This document shows, piece by piece, positions 53,212 through 62,520 of a stretch of DNA of 64,000 nt (positions within the stretch are counted from its first letter, which is position 1; every line of letters begins with the position of its first letter). Both the position numbers and the translations under genes were made by a program. The notes under the pieces are model-generated. The model was not told where the DNA came from and searched no databases. It saw only the letters and a list, made by a program, of their open reading frames with translations. Source of the stretch: Leguminivora glycinivorella (taxonomy: Eukaryota; Arthropoda; Insecta; Lepidoptera; Tortricidae); the NCBI RefSeq assembly GCF_023078275.1, contig NC_062979.1:25153848-25217847 (forward strand). Reading direction: 5' to 3'.

Positions 53212-53721
53212 GACGATACAGGAGGGGTCAATTCTCCATAAAAACGCTCTCGACTATTTCCTCCCTGGTTTTTGATGATAGAGCAATGATTTTTTCAACA
53301 CAGATTATTATTATTTTTATCTGTGTCAGACCGTTTTGATTTTTTTGATATTCTTATTTATAAAGACGCTAGAGCCCATCACATATTTCCAAAAACGGTG
53401 TTATTGATTATGGCGTTAAAAAAGTGTGGTATTCAGAATTGGTGACAATTAGCCAAAAAAACTAAACGGTTCAATACAGAATATTTCATTGTTATTCAGG
53501 TTCTCAAATTTCGTTACGATTGATTATGTTTTGAAGGAGGAAACAGTCGAGAGCGGAACCTCGATTTTAAAGATTCTTTAGCAATATCTTTTAACTGAGT
53601 TGTTCTTAATGGACAATTTTTTTTCGATTAGTCTAGTTAATAACACTAGTATATTAAACTTAAATTCCTAAATTGAAAGGGGGGCTCCTTTCCATTTTAG
53701 CATTTTCGCTCCTGTACCGTC
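53212..53721. mobile_element. TTAA-flanked foldback element, 510 bp
   Basis: Ends GACGATACAGGAG and CTCCTGTACCGTC, flanked by TTAA (53208-53211, 53722-53725). Inner arms AACGCTCTCGACTATTTCCT and GGAGGAAACAGTCGAGAGCG also pair. TTAA flanks are the target of piggyBac-type transposases; no coding sequence. Confidence 0.75.
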
Positions 53722-53827
53722 TTAAAACTGGCAACGAATACAGACTTAAGGCCCATTTACACGGAGCGAGAACTCATAAGCATCACGATAAGATTAGAAA
53801 ATTGTACACTGAAATAGATATCTTACG

Positions 53828-53972
53828 CCGTGGCTTGCGTGGGCGACGGTCACGCGATGGTCGCGCGACGGCGATGCGACGCATACGAAATCAAACCTTA
53901 TCGATATGGAAGTATGAGACGCGACGGCGACGGTCGCGCGACGGTCTCCCACGCAAGACACGGCGATACATG
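53828..53972. mobile_element. GC-rich foldback with TCGCGCGACGG words
   Basis: GCCGTGGCTTGCGTGGG and CCCACGCAAGACACGGC are imperfect arms; GGTCGCGCGACGG occurs on both sides. Confidence 0.7.
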
Positions 53973-54534
53973 GAAGAATAAGCGACCGAGCCCACCGGTG
54001 GTCGAGCCGGGAATCGAACCAGGTCTTCAGGTCCAGTGGTATCTGTCGAAATTTTTTATGATATAGCAATCGAGCAGTCACCTTATAAGAAGCAGTCATC
54101 GCCGCCTATGGACATAAGCAACGTCAGGGGACTAAACCGAGCCGACAGGATCACTGCCACCCGTGGACACCAGACATCACAAGTGATACTGATAAGAGTT
54201 TTGTTGGCCACGCGTGGCTACTGGCGCCATCTAGCTCTTTGAGTGTGGATTAAATTTAGTACACAGGTCTAGAATACTTAGGACGGCGCCCATTTTTAGT
54301 ATGGGGTTAGGTATCTGTACTAGTATTATTTGATCTGTGACAAGGGTTAGGGGGCCTTAAAGATGTAAGTGTGATGTAAGCTCCATTCTTGGAGATTTTG
54401 AGGAAGGTTTTGTGAACTCTAAATACTTGCTTCTTGAAAACCCCTACGCATTTCCATAGCGCAAGGGAAACACTTCAGAAGGTAGCTTATTCCACAACAT
54501 GTACGTACTGGACAAAAACAAACGAGATTATCAT
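53973..54534. other. Gene-free; tRNA-like word and a LINE scrap
   Basis: CGAGCCGGGAATCGAACCAG (54002-54021) resembles an inverted B-box region. Minus strand 54500-54445 encodes LLWNKLPSEVFPLRYGNA, the same LINE C-terminal motif as at 28880. Nothing longer. Confidence 0.45.
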
Positions 54535-54860
54535 CATCATCCTCCTTGCGTTATCCCGGCATTTCCCACGGCTCATGGGAGCCTGGGGTCTACTTTGACA
54601 ACTAATCCCAAGATTTGACGTAGGCACTAGTTTTTACGAAAGCGACTGCCATCTAACCTTCCAACCGGAAGGGTAACTAGAGGCCTTATTGGAATTAGTC
54701 CGGTTTCCTCACGATGTTTCCCTTCACCGAAAAGCGACTGGCAAATATCAAATGACATTTCGCACATAAGTTCAGAGAAACTCATTGGTACGAGCCGGGT
54801 TCGAACCCGCGACCTCCGGATCGAAAGTCGCACGCTCTTACCGCTAGGCCACCAGGCCAC
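54535..54860 (-). repeat. SINE family D, full-length
   Basis: Minus strand, head first: GGCCTGGTGGCCTAGCGGTA AGAGCGTGCG (A box), GGTCGCGGGTTCGAACCCGG (B box), ACTTATGTGCGAAATGTCAT, GGAAACATCGTGAGGAAACC, ACTAGTGCCTACGTCAAATC, CCATGAGCCGTGGGAAATGC, and a GATGAT tail at 54532-54540. The reference for the partial copies at 13130, 32237, 33715 and 49770. Confidence 0.92.
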
Positions 54861-55740
54861 AAACGAGATTATAATCGACATTATAATTATTATCTAGGTT
54901 TTATAGGCTAGGTGCCTATCATAGAAAACACTAGTAAGATAGAAAAAATTCCACGTTTTAAAAATATTGATTGTTTTTAATATTTACCTGTACAATAAGC
55001 TGTGCACGCCACCTGTACCCTGCTGTGATTGTATCACTAAAGTGGGGGTCGAGAGGTCAGGGGTCAGGGGTTCAAGCCGGGCATCGGCACATATCGACGT
55101 CCGGGTCAGCCATAGATTCAATCAATAGACTCCCTATTATTAATAAATAAAAGACGGCGTGTGGTGAGTAGTACGTATATTCACAGACTGGCAAGCCTAA
55201 ACTTAAAACCACCCTCGAGTACATTTAAATTATCTCGCAACCACCCCATATTCAATACCTAACAATTATAAGCCACCGAAACCTTTAGACTAAGGTTAGA
55301 GTAATCTATATGTTGATTTTGCGCTTCGAGAAATTGCCAATATGGCGGTACTTCCGTTCCGGTACAATTTTGATATGTCTCTTTGCCTCGATGTGATCCC
55401 ACCTTCTGAAATTTCACCATTGCATTGATTGGCACCATTTTCACACATCGGGGCGTTGCTGGGTCATCGAGGATTGAGACGAAGACGATAGTAATCAATG
55501 ATTTATTTTACACACTTTCAATTTTACAGTAACTGATAGGTAAACGACTTGGTTTAGAACAATTAATTAACAACAGGACATGATACGAAACGTGATACTG
55601 TTCCTGTCCTGATACGTCTGCACGCACCAGTGACCAGTAACCAAGTAATTACAAAATCATAATGACCGTTGCCGGTCAGGCGACACTGGTTTTATACCTG
55701 AACCCTACCACTGTAGTAGGGGGAAATTAGCTAAAATTAC
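54861..55740. other. No recognisable gene
   Basis: GGGGTCAGGGGTTCAAGCCG (55060-55079) has a B-box look only. A 79-codon minus-strand frame (55259-55498) has no motif. Confidence 0.4.
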
Positions 55741-56274
55741 GGCATAATTAATGGAAGGTTTTTTTTTAATTGAAATATGTACGTTATAGACCGAAATTAT
55801 TTTTCATCAACCCTCCCCACTCCTCCCTCCTCTGCGTCACCCCTCTACCCTTCCTTAAAGTGCCGAAAATGCGGTTTTTCTCGATTTCTGACAAAACTGT
55901 TGAAGATACAGAAAAAGCGCGTAGGAACGACGTAATCCTTAATAAATTTACTACAAATCATTCATTAACACTTTGGTTCTAGCATTTATAGTTTACGCGT
56001 GATCCGTCACGAAAGTTGGTCCTTTGCTGCAATTTTCTTTAGTGAATGTTAAGTTTTCGCCCAAAATGCATACGAAATCGTCGAAATTTGTTTGATATAA
56101 CTAAAATATTGTAACTCATGACTAAAATAAAATTAAGGGGAAAAAATCACTACCATGGGTGGAATTTCCAATATTTCTTGGAATTCCAGTAACTATTTAA
56201 GACGTAATATTTTCACGGTAGTAATCGCTAGGAGTACCATTGATCTATATAGTATATCTATGACTGGGGATGAG

Positions 56275-56343
56275 CTTTTGGTAGCTGTTGGTAGAGCCCT
56301 GGAGTATCAATCCAGTAGCCGTGAGTTCAAGTCCCACCCATGG
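56275..56343 (+). repeat. tRNA-like head (SINE-type), anticodon loop intact
   Basis: TAGCTGTTGGTAGAGC is close to the consensus D arm (A box). CTGGA-GTATCAA-TCCAG forms a perfect 5-bp anticodon stem with a 7-nt loop and T33; the anticodon would read ATC. GTGAGTTCAAGTCCCAC gives a T arm (B box) with one mismatch. The acceptor stem pairs poorly, so it is a tRNA-derived promoter rather than a working tRNA gene. Confidence 0.7.
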
Positions 56344-56627
56344 TAGTGATTTTTCCCCCTGAAATTCATTTTCAGTTTATAATATTTTAGTAATATTAAA
56401 CAGATTTCGTAAGCAATTTGGAAGAAAACTTAACATTCACTGAAGAAAATTGCAGCAAAGGACCAACTTTCGTGATGGATCACGCGAAACCTATAAGTGC
56501 TAGAACCAAAGTGTCAATAAACGATTTGTAGTAAATTTATCAAGGATTACTTTCTTTTTACACGCTTTTTCTGTATCTACAACGGTTTTGTCAGAAATCG
56601 CGAAAAACCGCATTTTCGGCTATTTAA

Positions 56628-56750
56628 CACTTTCGCTACCAAGAACCCGACTGTCGGGCACACCGCTCGTAGAAGCGTAGCCGATTACATGGGTTTCCCC
56701 GTATGTAGCGAAAATGTCGTAGCGCCGCGTAGAGCCCGGTTTCGAAAGTG
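56628..56750. mobile_element. TTAA-flanked MITE (piggyBac-like) in the palindrome's right arm
   Basis: Ends CACTTTCGCTACC and GGTTTCGAAAGTG, 123 bp, flanked by TTAA at 56624-56627 and 56751-56754. The left arm of the host palindrome lacks it, giving an empty site. Confidence 0.85.
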
Positions 56751-56867
56751 TTAAGGGGGTGAAGAGGGGTGACGCAGAGGGGGGAGGGATGGGGAGGGTT
56801 GATGAAAAATAACTTCGGCCTGTAATGTACATATCCCAATCAAAAAAAATCTTCCATTAATTATGCC

Positions 56868-57266
56868 AACATTTTCATACATAACTTTCCAGAAGCAACG
56901 GACTACTGGTCGTGCAGGTACGTCAGGTCAGACTCAGTAGAAGCGCGCCAACGCTGCGCTTGCGTTTCGTAGGTAATCAATTGATGTCCCGTACTGATGA
57001 CTTCCCGACATATATAAATAAGTAACCTGTGGCCTGTTTCACCACGATATCAATTTTCGTTTGACCGTGACACTTCGTCGTCCATGGCCTGTCGATAGTC
57101 GATATTATTACCTTACACATTCGAAGGCGTAGGAAGAGGAAGTAGCGAGCGAAGTAGGCAGAGGCATGATAGTGTGGCCGCGCTACTCGTCATGCTCCTC
57201 TCATGACCACTGCTCCCTATTTTGTTGGTTTTCTGGCGCGAGTCCAAGGGCCGGCAACAACCTAGT
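56868..57266. other. No supported gene
   Basis: GTAGGCAGAGGCATGATAGT GTGGCCGCG (57151-57179) is related to repeat G. Nothing else recognised. Confidence 0.4.
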
Positions 57267-57268
57267 GC

Positions 57269-57357
57269 GATAATCGCGCGAGCAGGGCAGTGTGTGACCG
57301 GAGAGGGCAACATCGCGGCAGCGCGAAGAGCATAGTGTGGCAGAGGTCCAGTACGTA
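57269..57357 (-). repeat. Interspersed repeat G, copy 2
   Basis: GTGCGATAATCGCGCGAGCA, GTGTGTGACCGGAGAGGGCA and AGCATAGTGTGGCAGAGG are the inverse of 16757-16845. Confidence 0.75.
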
Positions 57358-57867
57358 GGTATGGCTACTTATTGATAGGGTACTTATCAATCCAGAAACG
57401 GTCATAAAATTGCGAGTGCCAATGACAATAATAACAGCGACTAATTAAAATAACTTATGGCTGTTATCGTCCGTCGATCTAGATCTGTATCTGGATCGAT
57501 TATTCCGTATGAGATCTATTTGCGGTGGATTTAATTATAAAAAATCAGTCACGTTAATAAAATAATTGATGGTCTCTGATCTAGAGTGTAAATGGTCTGC
57601 GTGATCAGCTCTATCCGTTTCCGTTATCCGGTGGAGTCCGTTTATTTTTAGCCGGTGGCATGCCGAGGAAATAATTCACTTAAGTGACTACCTTTGGGAA
57701 GTCTGTGTGAAGCAGTTTTCACGGAAAAAAGAGGATTTAACATTAAATTGAGATCATAGAGAGTTAAAATAAGTGAAATAGCTATCAAGAGAACCTCTAC
57801 CTGGAGTTCTAAAGGTTTTAGTTTACATGATCATAATTTGTTTACTTATACTTTATTACTTATTACA
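57358..57867. other. No recognisable gene
   Basis: Nothing recognised. Confidence 0.4.
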
Positions 57868-57906
57868 TTTTCATGTGCTCGGCTTACCCCGTTTGGGAGT
57901 ACAGGC
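57868..57906 (+). repeat. Repeat J, fragment interrupted by MITE F
   Basis: TCATGTGCTCGGCTTACCCC then TTTGGGAGTACAGG; the rest of J would follow but the MITE begins here. Confidence 0.6.
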
Positions 57907-58044
57907 CCCGTAGCCGAATGGCATTTCTGACGCCAAACGCCGCCGATATTCAATCTATCTCTATCGCTCTTGCGGATTGGCGCGACAGAGCCAGACTGCA
58001 TTTCTGCGGCGTTTGGTGTCGCAGAAATGCCATTCGGCTACGGA
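57907..58044. mobile_element. MITE family F, full copy
   Basis: CCCGTAGCCGAATGGCATTT and AAATGCCATTCGGCTACGG are near-perfect inverted ends of a 138-bp hairpin; GCCAAACGCCGC pairs with GCGGCGTTTGG. Confidence 0.9.
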
Positions 58045-58299
58045 GCTTGGCATGAAAAGTCACTTAAATGTGTATTTATGAACGTAGGTACTCTATATAG
58101 TTAACATCACGAAAATTTATGTAATTTTTAGATCCAGTATGGTGTTCACTTTCTCCATATAATGAATTTTATTTTGCGTGACGTCTACGCTACCGACTAA
58201 AAATTATTCAAAAACTGGTAATAGAGGCTCAGGCCATACAAATTAAACTGTTTCTTGCTCAGTCCAATCAAGTAATAAATTTAAACACGGACATATTTA
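58045..58299. other. No recognisable gene
   Basis: Nothing recognised. Confidence 0.4.
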
Positions 58300-58430
58300 A
58301 CAGTCATGTCACAGTTTCGTTTTCTTTCAACCCCTTATTTGCCAAGAGTGGCACTGAAGCTTTAGTAGTTTCATGTGTTCTGCCTACCCCTTTATAGGAT
58401 ACAGGCGTGATTTTATGTATTATGTACATA
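58300..58430 (+). repeat. Repeat J, copy 3
   Basis: TCATGTCACAGTTTCGTTTT, CAACCCCTTATTTGCCAAGA, TTCATGTGTTCTGCCTACCC and GGATACAGGCGTGATTTTAT. Confidence 0.75.
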
Positions 58431-58434
58431 TTTA

Positions 58435-58770
58435 AGAGCAGCAGTACAGTGCGCTGAGGAACTGTACAACCTTGTTCCTCCGTCCCCATTTCACCTTAGG
58501 ACCACCAGACAATCGGCAATGCGGCATCGCTTCACGGTTAGTATTCCAAAAATACGCACTAAGCGTTTCAACATTTATTTTGCGAACCGCCAAGGAGTGG
58601 AATGCTCTGCCTGAGTCTGTGTTTCCACATGAGTATAATCCAGGTCTCTTTAAAGCAAGAGTAAATAGGTACCTCATAGGTAAGCGTGCTCCACCGTAGA
58701 CCGCATCAACACTTACCATCTGGTGTGATCGTGGTCAAACGTCTACCTATTCATACTAAAAAAAAAACAT
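58435..58770 (+). pseudogene. LINE reverse transcriptase C-terminal relic with poly(A)
   Basis: Plus strand: EELYNLVPPSPFHLRTTRQS then AMRHRFTVSIPKIR in one frame, a shift near 58560, and FILRTAKEWNALPESVFPHE then YNPGLFKARVNRYLIGKRAP ending at 58697-58699. This is the R....WN.LP..VFP..Y....FK.R.......R C-terminus of jockey-type LINEs. The 3' UTR (CTTACCATCTGGTGTGATCG) ends in an A run at 58758-58768. Only the last 80-odd codons remain. Confidence 0.82.
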
Positions 58771-59089
58771 GCTACAAAGCATAAAGTACAGTCAGTTACA
58801 TAACTCACCGGTGGAACGCATTTATTTTTCACGCCTCTGCAATGGAGGAAGCCTTTTAATATTTGAGCCGGAAACATTTTCGCGATGGTACTTACTTTAC
58901 GGTGCTACAGACGTAAAGTGTGGAAGACATGTTTACCTACCTACTATACTAATATACTTCTTATAGAATTTTAAAAGTGAAAAGAGTCAATTTGAACCCT
59001 AACTAAGAAATGTTTATACCATTAAGGTACCAGTAGAATATACATAATTATAGGCAAATTCTAAAACAGTTCTAAATTAAAACAATTCT
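58771..59089. other. No recognisable gene
   Basis: Near 59055-59107 the word TCTAAAACAATTC or TCTAAAACAGTT is repeated four times just before the LINE, probably replication slippage at its 5' junction. Confidence 0.45.
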
Positions 59090-60341
59090 AAAACAATTCT
59101 AAAACAGTTAGAACATATTGGAATAAGAGGGATTGCTCTTCAACTATTTAATACTTATCTGTCCGACAGAGAGCAAGCTGTAGAAATAGTGACTTTTAAT
59201 TCTGACACAAAAGCTGTTGTACAGGTACAGTCATCTTTTGAAAAAGTTCATTTTGGAGTTCCCCAAGGTAGTATCCTCGGACCACTCCTGTTTTTAATCT
59301 ACCTCAATGAACTTCCAAACATAGTTGACGTACCATGTACCCTATATGCAGATGATGTTACTTTATTGTTCACAAATGAAAATACTTCTGAAAGCATGCA
59401 AGAACATATAAGTAGGGTGTTAAAGACTATATTAAATTGGCTAAATAGCCTCAACCTTCATGTTAACCTAGAAAAGACTAAGCTTATACAATTTAGAAAT
59501 TATAAAGCTGCGCCAGAATCTGTTATAGTGTCAAATTCAAATGTAACAATAGATGACGTAAGCCATGTTCGTTTTCTCGGTGTTGAAATAGATACGCATT
59601 TGAACTGGAAGGCGCATATAAATGAGATCAACAAAAAGATTTCTAGCAGATGTTATGCTTTATCAATATTATCAGAAACCTGTTCCGAAAACATAGTTAT
59701 CAGTGCATATTATGGAACAGTGTACCCACTATTAACGTATGGAGTAATTTTTTGGGGCAGTTCTGTTGATGTTGATAAAACATTTATACTGCAGAAAAGA
59801 TGTTTAAAAACTATGTTTAGAATGTACATAGATGATTCGCTCCGTGATGTGTTTAAGGAAAAGCGCTTTCTGACACTTACCGGAATTTATATATTAGAAT
59901 TGTGCCTATTTGTAAAGAATCATCCGGAATATTTCACAAAGTGTTCATGCAAAGAAAATGTTAGATCACAATATAAATACAATATGGTACTTCCGAGAGC
60001 CAGCACCTCCATTTATAGAAAAAGTACTCTCATATCTGCCATAAATGTATTTAATCATTTGCCTAATGATATAAAAAGTCTCGAAGGAAATATTTTTAAA
60101 AGATCTTTAAAAAACTTTTTATTAGAGAAAGTTTTCTATAATTTAAAAGAATTTTATAATTATGTAAACCTAAATTAAAATTTAGTATAGGATATAAGTT
60201 AAAAATTTAGTTTAAGTCAAATACATTGTATGCCCGAAAAGGGTAAAACTGTTGATACTCTCACTGAAAAATGTACCTTGTGTTACTTCCTGTACCTACA
60301 CAGTTTAAACAATAAATATTTCTGATTTCTGATTTCTGATT
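59090..60341 (+). mobile_element. 5'-truncated LINE insertion with heptamer tail
   Basis: Covers the RT frame and a 160-bp 3' UTR. The tail is three TTTCTGA units rather than poly(A). The left boundary is approximate, and no target duplication was found. Confidence 0.75.
59102..60178 (+). CDS. LINE reverse transcriptase, 5'-truncated but open
   Basis: About 358 codons open to the stop at 60176-60178; it lacks an ATG because the element is truncated inside the RT. Motifs: GIRGIALQLFNTYLSDREQ, VHFGVPQGSILGPLLFLIYL, PCTLYADDVTLLFTN (catalytic DD at about residue 87), VNLEKTKLIQF, VRFLGVEIDTHLNWKAHI, and the C-terminus with TYGVIFWGSS and STLISAINVFNHLPNDIKSL. The style is that of jockey/CR1-type LINEs. 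Endonuclease, Gag and palm motifs A and earlier are missing. The 3' UTR ends in CAATAAATATTTCTGATTTC and repeated TTTCTGA units to 60341, beside the lipocalin exon. The open frame suggests a recent insertion. Confidence 0.88.
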   Translation, partial: KQLEHIGIRGIALQLFNTYLSDREQAVEIVTFNSDTKAVVQVQSSFEKVHFGVPQGSILGPLLFLIYLNELPNIVDVPCTLYADDVTLLFTNENTSESMQEHISRVLKTILNWLNSLNLHVNLEKTKLIQFRNYKAAPESVIVSNSNVTIDDVSHVRFLGVEIDTHLNWKAHINEINKKISSRCYALSILSETCSENIVISAYYGTVYPLLTYGVIFWGSSVDVDKTFILQKRCLKTMFRMYIDDSLRDVFKEKRFLTLTGIYILELCLFVKNHPEYFTKCSCKENVRSQYKYNMVLPRASTSIYRKSTLISAINVFNHLPNDIKSLEGNIFKRSLKNFLLEKVFYNLKEFYNYVNLN

Positions 60342-60347
60342 TCAAAC

Positions 60348-60729
60348 CAGCAACTGTTCCTTTTAGTATCCGATCGGAGCCTTGACTTTCTGAGTAAATC
60401 ACTGCATCATCGAAAGTGAAGGATTCGTTTTGAAGATCATACCTCGCCTTGTATTTGTCTAATTCTTCTTTCGTGGGTGATGTGAAGTTCGTGGCCCAGC
60501 AGGCCTCGCTTTTAAGGCCAGTGATTCCTGCGGCAAATTTGTAAATAGTATACCAGGTTCCGATCAAATAGTTGACGTCTAAAGTTTTGTTGTTCATATA
60601 AATGCAGTACTTGACACTTCGAGAGACTTTATCGAAGGTTGTGAGCGGTGTGTGGAGTTCGTTGACGTCGTACAAATACTGTGTACAGGACACCAGCTGG
60701 ATGGTGAAGAATAATGTGAGCAGTTTCAT
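60348..60729 (-). CDS. Lipocalin-like secreted protein, first coding exon
   Basis: Minus strand from the ATG at 60729 (CAAAATGAAACTG). About 127 residues: a signal peptide MKLLTLFFTIQLVSC, then a mature part with CIYMNNKTLDVNYLIGTWYT. The G-x-W in LIGTWYTIYKF is the first structurally conserved lipocalin motif, which closes the barrel; Cys at about 47 and 82 could form a disulfide. Lipocalins bind small hydrophobic ligands outside the cell. The frame continues to RILKGTVAG, where CTG|GTTTGA may be a splice donor (GT at 60346-60347); beyond it lies LINE tail sequence that happens to stay open to 60283. The rest of the gene would be to the left. An in-frame TTG at 60744 is not taken as start. 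Family call rests on one motif, length and signal peptide. Confidence 0.6.
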
Positions 60730-61440
60730 TTTGAACACGTCCAACTGGTCTGAAATGTTTATGACTAAATGTTGTAGCGGTTATCTTAGCAACGGTAATG
60801 TTGATTGAAAGGTCATAGAGGACGATTGGAACGCAGATATTGGTATCTAAACGATGTCATTACGATATTAGCAGAGTTTGCATTTCGCTCTGTCCATACG
60901 TATGTTGGAGCGAGAGTAACACAGGCCAATGATAATTAAATCACTTACATTGTTTTAAATTGGCCTCATTATTGTTATTGTTGCAAAATGATAATAAAGA
61001 ATGAAAAAGATAAGTAATTGCTAATTAAAAAATATCTTTATACCTACATCTTGGCTACATCCGTATAATTTCTAGGGCTCTGGATACACGTGATTCACGC
61101 CGAACCGTAGCTACGTGATCTTAACACCGGCGGTACTAAGATCACGAATTTCACGAACACGGCAAGGTACGTACCTCGTACGCACGTACGTACGTACTTG
61201 CCTTAGCGCCCGGATTCACGTGACACGCCGCGGGCCGTGACACGCCGCCGCCCGAACTAAGTTCGTGTGCAGAGTACTTATCGTACGTTTTGTAGATTTA
61301 ACTCGCCCGGGAGAAAACCAAATCATGACTATTACTGAATTATCACTTAATACCTATACTTAATACTGGACGAAATTTTTTTTACATATGAATTAAACTT
61401 ATATTTATGTTTTGCTTCGATTTTTATACAATACATATAA
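60730..61440. other. Upstream of the lipocalin-like exon; gene-free
   Basis: Minus-strand promoter would lie at 60730-60850; no clear TATA box. ACGT repeats at 61180-61199 sit in a GC-rich patch (61085-61265) where ATTCACG...GACACGCCG words recur. Confidence 0.45.
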
Positions 61441-61832
61441 CTAGCGGCCCTCCCCGGCTACGCACGGGGATTATGATAAAAATTGTTATAATAAGTTATC
61501 CGTAAAAGATAGACATATGCCATCGCGGACTTTTTTGTAGACCTATTAGAGAGACACAATTTTCCAATACATTATTTTGATATAGCTCAAACGGTTTCGG
61601 CAGCGTTTTCGATTAAAGCTCTCAGCCAGCGGGATTTTGTCCAACTCGATTAGAAAATATCGTCATATTTCAACCAATTCAAACAAAACTTTAACAAATT
61701 ATATACCTGAACTTTCCTCAAGAATTACTCTATTCATAAGTGAAAACCATATGAAAACCCGTTCAGTTTTTGAGTTTATCACGAACACACAGACAGACGC
61801 GGCTCCTCGGGAGTTTATTTTATAAGAGAAGA
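61441..61832 (-). mobile_element. Non-autonomous Helitron, 392 bp, second family
   Basis: Minus strand: starts TCTTCTCTTATAAAATAAAC after an A and ends GAGGGCCGCTAG before a T. The hairpin CCCCGTGCGTAGCCGGGG lies just before the end. These are the TC...hairpin...CTAG features of Helitrons. No Rep/helicase coding sequence. A different sequence family from the copies at 12449 and 19706. Confidence 0.85.
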
Positions 61833-62149
61833 TTAAGTGATTTACGGCGTTATTCTGTTTCCGATTTTATTGAAATTAAAACTAGCAAACTGTCCGATGC
61901 CTTACACTATCTATATACCTGTATGGTAAATGTCAACCTGTGTTACGTTACGTCTTAATATTGTTTATTTTTTGACATGTGCCGTCAGAATCCTCAAATA
62001 CTTGACACTAACTTAAAACTGTATGTGGTGACAGTTTAGTATAGTATGGAGTAACTATTGTCCCAGAGCTGTAAGAAGTGTAAGAACCTCTTTTTCACAC
62101 ATGACAGCGTCCACAAAACGTAAAATCCTGTAATAATGGTTAAAAAAAT
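61833..62149. other. No recognisable gene
   Basis: Nothing recognised. Confidence 0.4.
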
Positions 62150-62520
62150 CAAGTACTTAAAATAGTATTTTATACAATCGCGATATAACACAAAGCTTTT
62201 CAGTCGAGTACCATGTTTAGGCCACGAAGCTTTGCTGAGTGGCCTAACAGTACGGTACGAGAGTGAAAAACTTAATTATATCACTATTGTATACAATACT
62301 TTTTCTACGAGTCATCATCTTCATCATCAATGGACGGAAATATCATCATTCATGCAAGTTTAAATTAATGTTAATAGCGTCGTTCACCGTTGTATCAACA
62401 TCGAATTACCTAGTAACCAATTATTTGTAACAACCGTCTCTGATTGGCCGATAACGCCACAAATAAAAAAAATGTATTTCAGATGCAGAAAAATTTGCCA
62501 GGTATCGCAAATTAGTATAT
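62150..62520 (-). repeat. Repeat T, copy 2, with internal hairpin
   Basis: Inverted relative to 51880-52262. The hairpin is at 62164-62300 (AGTATTTTATACAATCGCG ... ATTGTATACAATACT). GTTCACCGTTGTATCAACAT and CTCTGATTGGCCGATAACGC correspond to the other copy. Confidence 0.8.

Larger units (their letters stand above)
55741..56867. mobile_element. 1.13-kb palindromic repeat with a tRNA-like core
   Basis: Outer ends GGCATAATTAATGGAAG (55741-55757) and CTTCCATTAATTATGCC (56851-56867). The arms (about 420 bp each) pair along their length: AAATTATTTTTCATCAACC, TGCGTCACCCCTCT, AATGCGGTTTTTCTCG, GAAAGTTGGTCCTTTGCTGC and, innermost, AATCACTACCATGGGTGG all have inverted partners. The right arm holds a 123-bp insertion at 56628. 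The unpaired centre (56165-56320) contains a tRNA-like sequence. It reads as two opposed copies of one tRNA-headed repeat, the left one lacking most of its head. Confidence 0.85.

Noticed and set aside
60283..60347. Extension of the lipocalin-like frame to 60283
   Set aside because: Those residues are translated from the antisense LINE tail repeats, not from the host gene.
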